6,932 bases of DNA, taken from contig CAJGCY010000136.1 in the NCBI GenBank assembly GCA_904501955.1, forward strand, positions 1 through 6,932. The letters are read 5' to 3'. Within the stretch, counting starts at the first letter, position 1, and each line of letters starts with the position of its first letter. The translations under genes and the position numbers were made by a program. Origin of the DNA: an uncultured Akkermansia sp. GTDB lineage: Bacteria > Verrucomicrobiota > Verrucomicrobiia > Verrucomicrobiales > Akkermansiaceae. Shown here one piece after another: positions 1 to 5,142 of the stretch. Below the pieces are notes generated by a model. It had not been told where the DNA came from, ran no database searches, and worked only from the letters and a program-made list of their open reading frames with translations.

Positions 1-339
1 TCCACCGGCACCATCGATTGCCCGAACCCGGTAACGTGCTCCACCTTCGGCACCACCACGCACTGGAACGGCAACGTCATGCAGCAGGAAGCCCTCAAGA
101 AGATTTACGACTTGGAGACCTCCGTAAAGGACAGCGAGGATCGCGACATGATTCACGTATGGCGCAAGCTGCAGAGCGCAGACCACTTCCATTACATGGA
201 AAAGAGCAACGGCTTCACCCCGTACCCCTCACCGTTCGATGCATACATCTACTACATGAATGCTCTGGCGGATTTGCAGGTGCGAGTCAAGCGCGAGGCG
301 GAGCTCATCCACAATGCGCACAAGGCAACCCTCGCCTGA
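1..339 (+). CDS. Glycoside hydrolase family 57 (alpha-amylase-like), C-terminal fragment
   Basis: The frame is open from base 1 to the TGA at 337-339, giving 112 residues; the gene begins upstream of the window. The visible part looks like the C-terminus of bacterial GH57 alpha-amylase-type enzymes. Residues around WNGNVMQQEALKKIYDLE match the usual W-x-GN-x-MQ..A...(L/I)Y.LE segment. The later WRKLQSADHFHYM and PYPSPFDAYIYYMNALADLQ match the closing W..LQ(T/S)(S/A)DHF.YM and PY.SP(Y/F)DA.I.YMN.L.D motifs. GH57 enzymes cleave or transfer alpha-glucans (glycogen, starch, maltodextrin), often inside the cell. The catalytic glutamate and aspartate lie upstream and cannot be checked, so substrate and activity are unknown. 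A strong terminator follows 25 nt after the stop, so this gene ends its transcription unit. The family call rests on recalled motifs. Confidence 0.7.
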   Translation, partial: STGTIDCPNPVTCSTFGTTTHWNGNVMQQEALKKIYDLETSVKDSEDRDMIHVWRKLQSADHFHYMEKSNGFTPYPSPFDAYIYYMNALADLQVRVKREAELIHNAHKATLA

Positions 340-363
340 TAACCGCAGCCAAACAGCCTTTTG

Positions 364-398
364 ACACCCGGAAGTCTCCAGACTCCCGGGTGTTTTTA
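364..398 (+). terminator. Intrinsic terminator after the GH57 gene
   Basis: ACACCCGG (364-371) pairs perfectly with CCGGGTGT (386-393). Inside, AGTC (373-376) pairs with GACT (381-384) around a TCCA loop. The stem runs straight into TTTTT (393-397). It lies 25 nt after the hydrolase stop and has no T-run on the other strand, so it acts in the + direction only. Confidence 0.9.
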
Positions 399-427
399 GT
401 ACGCTCTGTTTAAGATTGCAAACTGCT

Positions 428-553
428 CGATAAATCGGAAGTTGGCGAGCGAAGCGAGCGGAATTTTAAGCCCCGTAAGGGGCGAAAGACAGTAGCCGGT
501 GGTGGAGCGGCGTAGCCGCGCAACCACCGGTACAACACAAAAAGAAAATTGAG
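428..553 (+). repeat. Left arm of copy 1, with two strong hairpins
   Basis: After the CGGAAGTTG end comes GCGAGCGAAGCGAGCGGAATT (direct GCGAG repeats, 445-465). The first hairpin is GCCCC-GTAA-GGGGC (470-483). The second is two-tiered: CCGGTGGT (496-503) pairs perfectly with ACCACCGG (523-530), enclosing GCGGC-GTA-GCCGC (507-519). An A-rich linker (534-548) leads into TTGAG. The same order is seen at 6727-6878, where 24 extra bases follow the CGGAAGTTG end. Confidence 0.8.
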
Positions 554-607
554 TCCGGAGCGACGGAGCGAAGCGACGCAGCGTAGGCCGACATATAATG
601 GCGAGGA
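539..607 (+). repeat. 69-nt repeat block, copy 1 (68/69 identical to 6864-6932)
   Basis: Positions 539-607 match 6864-6932 base for base except T554 against C6879. The match is cut off only by the window edge. The block contains an A-rich linker, then spaced GCGA units (GCGACGGA, GCGAA, GCGACGCA, GCG), then a perfect TATAAT at 594-599. Such identity over non-coding DNA points to recent copying, gene conversion or strong constraint. Confidence 0.95.
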
Positions 608-660
608 CCGTAGCGAAGCGGAGCTCCGAGCCGTTGTGGGCGCGAGTTTTATCATGTTTG

Positions 661-681
661 CGGCATTTTGAAACAATGCCG
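661..681. repeat. Perfect central hairpin of copy 1
   Basis: CGGCATT (661-667) pairs with AATGCCG (675-681) around the 7-nt loop TTGAAAC; a G-T and a T-A pair can extend it outward. It lies between the two inverted arms, is less GC-rich than they are, and shares no module with them. No T-run follows on either strand, so it is unlikely to be a terminator. Confidence 0.7.
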
Positions 682-726
682 TATTCCGAGCCACGCTTTA
701 TGCCACCCCTCCGGGGTTCGCATTTA

Positions 727-853
727 TTTTTTTGGGGCGGTTCCCGGGGTTCCGCCCCTTACGGGGCTTCACCGCCGGGCTATTGTATGGCGCCCCTCCG
801 GGGCTCCGAATTCGGCTTCGCCTACGGCTCGCAAACCACCCCTTCAACTTCCG
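727..853 (-). repeat. Right arm of copy 1, inverted
   Basis: Read on the - strand from 853, this arm starts CGGAAGTTGAAGGGG, the same 15 bases as copy 2 at 6735-6749. Positions 770-813 (-) match 6786-6829 (+) at 41 of 44 bases without gaps. Its hairpins on + include GCCCC-TCC-GGGGC (792-804), GGGGCGG/CCGCCCC (734-740 with 752-758) and GCCCC-TTAC-GGGGC (754-767). The T-rich 724-733 is the reverse of the A-rich linker in the other arms. A further ACCCC-TCC-GGGGT hairpin (705-717) lies just inside. Confidence 0.8.
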
Positions 854-943
854 AATGACCGCTCCGGTCTTGCATTTAGAACGCGCGGGAGAGATGGGGC
901 GGGGGTGAAGACGCAAAAAAGGGAGGCATTACCTGATTTTAGC

Positions 944-973
944 TTGACAGCTTGAGGGGGTATTCAATATACT
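944..973 (+). promoter_or_regulatory. Sigma-70 promoter for mreB
   Basis: TTGACA (944-949, a perfect -35 box) is followed after 18 bases by TATACT (968-973, five of six to TATAAT). Transcription should start near 980, leaving about 150 nt of leader before the mreB ATG. It lies about 90 bp past the end of the repeat and is the best promoter match in the window. Confidence 0.75.
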
Positions 974-979
974 ACCCGC

Positions 980-1127
980 GTATGGGTGTGCAGAGTCATG
1001 CACGCGCGTAGGACAGAGCTGCACTCAGCACAGGCGCCATGGGTTCATCCCCTGAAAAGGAGGACTCGCCGGCCGGAATGCAGCGGGAGCACCCGTACAG
1101 AACCACAATCCACAAAAACTTTTTACA
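980..1127 (+). promoter_or_regulatory. Long mreB leader with hairpins and a stranded Shine-Dalgarno
   Basis: The predicted untranslated leader is about 148 nt. It can form a 7-pair hairpin (986-992 with 999-1005, one G-U pair, loop GAGTCA) and a small GCTG-CACT-CAGC hairpin (1018-1029). A perfect AAGGAGG lies at 1057-1063 but is 64 nt from the mreB start. It is 14 nt from an ATG at 1078 that opens a short frame (1078-1152; an upstream in-frame ATG is at 1039) overlapping the mreB start in another frame. I do not recognise a known riboswitch. The leader could be regulatory, but this is inference. Confidence 0.35.
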
Positions 1128-2147
1128 ATGTTTCGTTTTTTCAAGAAATTAGCCAGGATGTTCTCGTATGATATCGGGATTGATCTTGGTACGGCCAACA
1201 CGCTGGTCTACATTAAGGACCAGGGTATTGTGCTGCGCGAGCCGTCCGTTGTTGCCATGAAGGGCGACAAGGTGAAGGCCGTGGGTGAGGAGGCTAAGCG
1301 CATGGTGGGCCGTACGCCCGGCAGCGTGGTGGCTATTCGCCCGCTCAAAGAAGGCGTGATTGCCGACTTTGACGTAGCAGAAGAGATGCTGAGGCATTTC
1401 ATCGAGAAGGCATGCCAGCGCAAGGGATTGCGCGGCCCGCGCATTCTCATCGCGCACCCGTCCGGCATTACGGAGGTGGAGCGCCGCGCCATTGAGGAGT
1501 CCGCACAGCACTCCGGTGCCATTGCGGTGCGCCTGATTGAAGAGCCCATGGCAGCCGCTATGGGTGTAGGCTTGCCCGTGAGCGAGCCGCTGGGCAGCAT
1601 GATTGTTGACATCGGCGGCGGTACGACGGAAGTGGCCATTATCTCTCTTAACGGCATCGTATACAGCCAATCTGAGAAGTGCGGCGGCGATGCATTGGAT
1701 GACACCATCACCCGCCACATGCTGGCCGCCCACAACCTGTTGGTGGGTCCGCGTACGGCAGAGGACATCAAGATTCGCGTGGGTTCCGCCCACCCCCTGC
1801 AGCAGGAGCTGCAGATGGAGGTGAAGGGCAGAGACCGCGGGACGGGTCTGCCCAAGACGGTGACGGTACGCTCTGAGGAAATACGTGAAGCCCTTAAGGA
1901 TAAGCTTGATATCATCGTAAACGCTGTGCGCCAGAGTCTGGACCACTGCCCGCCTGAGTTGGCAAGTGACCTGTACGACCGCGGTATCACGGTAGCCGGT
2001 GGTGGCGCGCTGCTGCGAGGGTTGGCAGACCTGCTGCATGAGCAGACCAGCCTGCCGATTACCATTGCGGATGACCCCCTGAGTGCAGTGGCTGAAGGAA
2101 CCGGTAAGTTCCTGCAGGAGAACGACGACGTATTTGATGAAGAGTAA
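1128..2147 (+). CDS. mreB: Rod shape-determining protein MreB
   Basis: This is a 339-residue bacterial actin, the usual MreB length. It binds ATP, polymerises under the inner membrane and guides the elongation machinery of the side wall. Visible hallmarks are the phosphate-1 loop DIGIDLGTANTLVY (15-28), the HPSGITEVERRAIEESA stretch (110-126), LIEEPMAAAMGVGLPVSE (136-153), the phosphate-2 loop DIGGGTTEVAIISLNG (161-176), CPPELASDL (274-282) and the adenosine loop GITVAGGGALLRGL (286-299). The N-terminus MFRFFKKLARMF is basic and hydrophobic, fitting a membrane-binding tip. I keep the ATG at 1128 because a T5 tract lies just upstream, as before the other genes; ATG 1158 is the alternative. A sigma-70 promoter lies at 944-973. 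No mreC or mreD follows; an RNase E/G gene does. No terminator is obvious after the stop, so read-through is possible. Confidence 0.97.
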   Translation: MFRFFKKLARMFSYDIGIDLGTANTLVYIKDQGIVLREPSVVAMKGDKVKAVGEEAKRMVGRTPGSVVAIRPLKEGVIADFDVAEEMLRHFIEKACQRKGLRGPRILIAHPSGITEVERRAIEESAQHSGAIAVRLIEEPMAAAMGVGLPVSEPLGSMIVDIGGGTTEVAIISLNGIVYSQSEKCGGDALDDTITRHMLAAHNLLVGPRTAEDIKIRVGSAHPLQQELQMEVKGRDRGTGLPKTVTVRSEEIREALKDKLDIIVNAVRQSLDHCPPELASDLYDRGITVAGGGALLRGLADLLHEQTSLPITIADDPLSAVAEGTGKFLQENDDVFDEE

Positions 2148-2286
2148 TAGGAGTGCAGCTCAGCGCGCTCGCATCCGAAAGCTCATCATCAGACCGTTCA
2201 CTGCCAGCCGCCCGCAGTAGCGGGGTGCGGAGGGGAAAAAAGGCCGGGTGGAAGCCAAAGACGAGCGTGCTCAGGTGCACGGGCTC

Positions 2287-2295
2287 TGTTATCAT
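2287..2295 (+). promoter_or_regulatory. Possible extended -10 promoter for the RNase E/G gene
   Basis: TGTTATCAT fits an extended -10 element (TGn plus TATCAT at 2290-2295), about 60 nt before the ribonuclease start. The -35 position (about 2267-2272) reads GTGCTC, a poor match. The gene may instead be reached by read-through from mreB, since no terminator is seen in the 2148-2353 spacer. Confidence 0.3.
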
Positions 2296-2353
2296 GCGCC
2301 TGCATGAGTATCAACCCTCAACATAACCTGAAACTTTGTCTTTTCTTTCCAAA

Positions 2354-3949
2354 ATGATTAACACCGTGAAACGCCTCTTCGGGTTCGGACAATGCAACCC
2401 GAAGGAAGGCACCACCATCGTCATCAACTCCGAGAAGTTGGAGCGCCGCGTGGCTCTGCTTGAGGAGGGTGTGCTCGAGGAATACAGCATCGAGCGCGAA
2501 GGCGAGGATAACATTGTCGGTGGCATTTTCAAGGGCAGGGTCAAGAATATTGAACCCGGCCTCAAAGCCATGTTCGTGGACATCGGCTATGAGAAAAATG
2601 CCTTCCTGCACTTCTGGGATGCGCTCCCCTTGGCGCTGGACTCCTCGCTGGAGGAGATTCAGAAGGAGGGTCGCCCCCGCAAGCAGCAGAAAAAAATTAC
2701 CAGTAAGGACATTCCGGACATTTACCCCATCGGCTCCGAGATTATGGTGCAGGTGACCAAGGGACCCATCAGCTCCAAGGGACCGCGCGTTACCACTAAT
2801 ATCTCACTGGCAGGGCGTTACATTGTACTGATGCCCTACACGGATCAGTTCGGTATTTCCCGCAAGATTGACGACCCGAAGGAGCGCCAGCGCCTGCGCC
2901 AGATTGTGCAGAAGCTCAACGTGCCGGAGGGTATGGGCATCATCATGCGTACTGTGGCTCAGGGGCAGCGCTTCCGCCACTTTGTGCGCGACCTCGCGAT
3001 GCTGCTGGAGCAGTGGAAGGAGGTGGAGGAGAAGTACGCCTCCCGCCCGGCGCCGCTCTGCGTGTACCGTGAGCCGGATCTCATCGAGCGCACGGCTCGT
3101 GACTTCTTGACGGACAATGTGGACAACATCGTGTGCGATAATCTGGAGACCACCCAGCGCATGCAGGAGATTGCCGGCAAGATTTCCCGCCGCGCCAAGC
3201 GCCACATCCAGCATTATCCCTGTCGCCAGCCCATTTTCGAGGAGTTGGGCATCGAGAAGCAGATTAACGAGGCCTTCCAGCGCCAGGTGCTGCTGCCCTG
3301 CGGCGGTTACTTGGTGATTGACGAGACGGAAGCCCTCATTGCCATCGATATTAACACCGGTCGCAACAAGGGTAACAAGGATTTGGACAAGACCATCTTG
3401 GAGACCAACCTGGAATCCGCCCGCGAGATTGCCCGCCAGCTGCGCCTGCGCAACATCGGCGGTCTGGTGGTGGTGGACTTCATTGATATGCGCCACCGCA
3501 AGGACCAAATGGCTGTGTATAAAGCCATGAAGGATGCCCTGAAGCGCGACAAGGCGAAGACGCAGGTGATGCAGATTACCCCCATCGGCCTGATGGAGAT
3601 GACCCGCCAGCGCATCAATGAATCTCTGCTGGATTATGTGAACGACCACTGCCCGTACTGCCACGGTCGCGGCCGCATCAAGAGCGTGATGACCATGAGC
3701 GTGGAGATTCAGCGCCAGCTGAAGGCTACCATCCTCAAGTACCGCGAGAATGTGGGCGATATGGTGGTAGTGGTGAATAGTGATGTGCTCTCCCGCTTTA
3801 AGAATGAGGACTCTAAGCTGCTGATGGAGCTCGAGCGCCAGTGCGCCGGTCGCCTCATCTTCCGCTCGGATCCCACCATTCACCGCGAGGCCTTCGCCAT
3901 CTTGGACCCGGCTCACAACAACAAGCCGCTGTACCAGGTGAACATGTAA
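2354..3949 (+). CDS. rng: RNase E/G-family endoribonuclease (RNase G-like)
   Basis: This cytoplasmic endoribonuclease cuts single-stranded, AU-rich RNA in rRNA maturation and mRNA decay. From ATG 2354 it has 531 residues, close to RNase G or the catalytic half of RNase E, with no long disordered scaffold tail. The S1 RNA-binding domain is near residues 55-155 (VGGIFKGRVKNIEPGLKAMF, then VDIGYEKNAFLHFWD), interrupted by a charged Lys/Arg/Gln-rich insert (105-117). GPRVTTNISLAGRYIVLMP follows. Catalytic metal ligands are D332 in AIDINTGRN and D375 in VVVDFIDM. The Zn-link CPYCHGRGR sits at 433-441. A TTG at 2336 would add six residues; I prefer 2354 because a pyrimidine-rich tract (2339-2350) ends 3 nt before it, matching the other starts. 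An in-frame stop at 2324-2326 bars anything longer. It lies downstream of mreB, recalling the E. coli mre cluster. RNase E and G cannot be separated by sequence alone, but length favours G. Confidence 0.93.
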   Translation: MINTVKRLFGFGQCNPKEGTTIVINSEKLERRVALLEEGVLEEYSIEREGEDNIVGGIFKGRVKNIEPGLKAMFVDIGYEKNAFLHFWDALPLALDSSLEEIQKEGRPRKQQKKITSKDIPDIYPIGSEIMVQVTKGPISSKGPRVTTNISLAGRYIVLMPYTDQFGISRKIDDPKERQRLRQIVQKLNVPEGMGIIMRTVAQGQRFRHFVRDLAMLLEQWKEVEEKYASRPAPLCVYREPDLIERTARDFLTDNVDNIVCDNLETTQRMQEIAGKISRRAKRHIQHYPCRQPIFEELGIEKQINEAFQRQVLLPCGGYLVIDETEALIAIDINTGRNKGNKDLDKTILETNLESAREIARQLRLRNIGGLVVVDFIDMRHRKDQMAVYKAMKDALKRDKAKTQVMQITPIGLMEMTRQRINESLLDYVNDHCPYCHGRGRIKSVMTMSVEIQRQLKATILKYRENVGDMVVVVNSDVLSRFKNEDSKLLMELERQCAGRLIFRSDPTIHREAFAILDPAHNNKPLYQVNM

Positions 3950-3964
3950 CTTTAACACAACCGG

Positions 3965-4005
3965 CGGAGGGCACCCCTGAGTTTCAGCGGTGCCCTCCGT
4001 GTTTT
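3965..4005 (+). terminator. Intrinsic terminator after the RNase E/G gene
   Basis: CGGAGGGCACC (3965-3975) pairs perfectly over 11 bp with GGTGCCCTCCG (3989-3999). Inside, CTGA (3977-3980) can pair with TCAG (3984-3987). The stem is followed by TGTTTT (4000-4005). It begins 15 nt after the stop and ends only 21 nt before the next start codon. Confidence 0.9.
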
Positions 4006-4026
4006 AACCCTGCTTTTTTTTCGGAA

Positions 4027-5127
4027 ATGTCACAACGTATACACAGTATTGATGCCGTGCGAGCCCTCGCGCTGCTGGGCATTTTGCTGGCGCATGCGCA
4101 CGGGCGTTTCAATTATTATACGGATTTTTTTCCGCCTTTTGCTACAGATGCCCTCTACGATTGGGTGTATGAGCATTTTTTCACCTGCAAGTTCTTTTTG
4201 GTGTTCGCCTTTTTGTTCGGGCTGAGTTTTTTCTTCCAAATGGACCATGCGGAGGCACGCGGGGTGGATTTTCGCCCGCGTTTTTGCTGGCGCTTGGTGT
4301 TGCTGGCGGGCTTCGGCGTGCTGCACAGCTTTTTTTATGCGGGTGATATTTTGATGATTTTTGCGGTGATGGGGTTCATCCCTGTACTGCTGTGGCGGGT
4401 GCCCACCAACGTGGTGGCGGCACTTTGTGCGCTGTGTTTGCTGCAGCCGGTGGCATTGTACCACTCACTGTGCGGCACCCCGCAGGCGATGGAAACTGTG
4501 GCGGAAAATCTGCGTGAGTCATTGGGGCTTTGCTGGTTGGACCCCGCGCTGCAAGAGTCCCTGTGGGAGACCGGTAAGTGGAACCTCTGCAACGGCATAG
4601 CCCACAGCTGGATTTACACCCTGTGCAGCCACCGCATTTGGGCGCTGGTGGGCATGTTTTTGCTGGGCATGCTGGCCGGCCGCTACCGCATTTTTGAGCA
4701 AGCGCCCGCGCGCTTGTTGCGCTGGGCTCTCATCGGGGCGTGCATTTACCTGCCTGCTCTCGCCGGGCAGCGCTATGCTCCGCTGTGCATGAAGTGGTGG
4801 GAGCACATCGGCTTTGTCATTATGTTTGTTCCCTTGGCTGCTTGGGCTCTGGCGCAGCCGCGTTGTCAAGTGCTCGCGGAGCCGCTGGCTGCCATCGGCC
4901 GCTGCACGCTCACGTGCTACATAACGCAAAACATCATCATGGCCATTATGCTGTGTGGCTTCGGCTATGGGCTGAACCCCTACCTGAGCACCACCGCCAT
5001 CATGAATTGGGCGTTCGTGCTTTACCTGGTGCAAATGCTTTTCTGCATCCTGTGGCTCAGGTCGTTCCGCTATGGGCCTTTCGAAAGTGTGTGGCGCCGC
5101 CTCACGCAGCTCGGTATCAATAAATAA
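4027..5127 (+). CDS. DUF418/YeiB-like polytopic membrane protein
   Basis: This 366-residue integral membrane protein has about nine hydrophobic segments. It fits DUF418 (YeiB-like) proteins, whose biochemical role is not established. Family-like features are the opening RIHSIDAVRALALLGILLAH (4-23), FFLVFAFLFGLSFFF (56-70), YAGDILMIFAVMGF (104-117), ALVGMFLLGMLAGRYRIF (206-223), PLAAIGRCTLTCYITQNII (286-304), and the closing FRYGPFESVWRRLT (347-360), like the usual F..GP.EW.WR.LT. The ATG at 4027 is chosen because the family's N-terminal motif begins there and a T8 tract ends 5 nt before it; the open frame further upstream overlaps the ribonuclease gene and its terminator. Fifteen cysteines spread over the protein are more than expected. 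The cca gene follows after 15 nt, implying co-transcription. Acyltransferase-3 proteins look similar, but their N-terminal His motif is not evident. Confidence 0.85.
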   Translation: MSQRIHSIDAVRALALLGILLAHAHGRFNYYTDFFPPFATDALYDWVYEHFFTCKFFLVFAFLFGLSFFFQMDHAEARGVDFRPRFCWRLVLLAGFGVLHSFFYAGDILMIFAVMGFIPVLLWRVPTNVVAALCALCLLQPVALYHSLCGTPQAMETVAENLRESLGLCWLDPALQESLWETGKWNLCNGIAHSWIYTLCSHRIWALVGMFLLGMLAGRYRIFEQAPARLLRWALIGACIYLPALAGQRYAPLCMKWWEHIGFVIMFVPLAAWALAQPRCQVLAEPLAAIGRCTLTCYITQNIIMAIMLCGFGYGLNPYLSTTAIMNWAFVLYLVQMLFCILWLRSFRYGPFESVWRRLTQLGINK

Positions 5128-5142
5128 CCCTTTTTTTCATCT

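Larger units (their letters stand above)
428..853. repeat. Composite GC-rich hairpin repeat (copy 1): two related arms, inverted
   Basis: This gene-free stretch begins with CGATAAATCGGAAGTTG (428-444) and ends with CAACTTCCG (845-853), the reverse complement of CGGAAGTTG at 436-444. The two arms (428-553 on +, 727-853 on -) carry the same modules in the same order: a GCGAGC-rich segment, GAATT, a GCCCC/GGGGC hairpin, a TAGCC(C)GG hairpin and an A-rich linker. Between them lie a GCGA-rich block (555-620) and a perfect 7-bp hairpin (661-681). Both arms match the second copy at 6727-6932. Short open frames here on both strands are low-complexity products of the repeat and are not genes. No transposase or obvious target-site duplication is visible. 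It resembles a REP/MITE-type dispersed element; an RNA role is also possible. Confidence 0.8.

Noticed and set aside
428..853. CRISPR array
   Set aside because: The repeats are not evenly spaced direct repeats with unique spacers; they are inverted arms and clustered hairpins.
410..955. Several open frames of 70-95 codons on both strands between 410 and 955
   Set aside because: They fall in or overlap the GC-rich hairpin repeat, encode low-complexity Arg/Ser/Pro-rich peptides, overlap one another and match no family.
1039..1064. T-arm-like GGTTCATCC in the mreB leader, considered as part of a tRNA or tmRNA
   Set aside because: The 5-bp T stem does not close, and no acceptor, D or anticodon arms fit around it.
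1149..2065. Long - strand frames (285-296 codons) opposite mreB
   Set aside because: They are antisense shadows of a clear MreB gene with strong GC third-position bias; their sequence resembles no protein.
2804..3958. 384-codon - strand frame opposite the RNase E/G gene
   Set aside because: It is rich in His, Leu and Ala as expected of the complement of this coding strand, and the + strand carries all RNase E/G motifs.
3841..4026. 62-residue N-terminal extension of the DUF418 protein
   Set aside because: It overlaps the ribonuclease coding end and its terminator; the family N-terminal motif begins right after ATG 4027, which has a T8 tract upstream.
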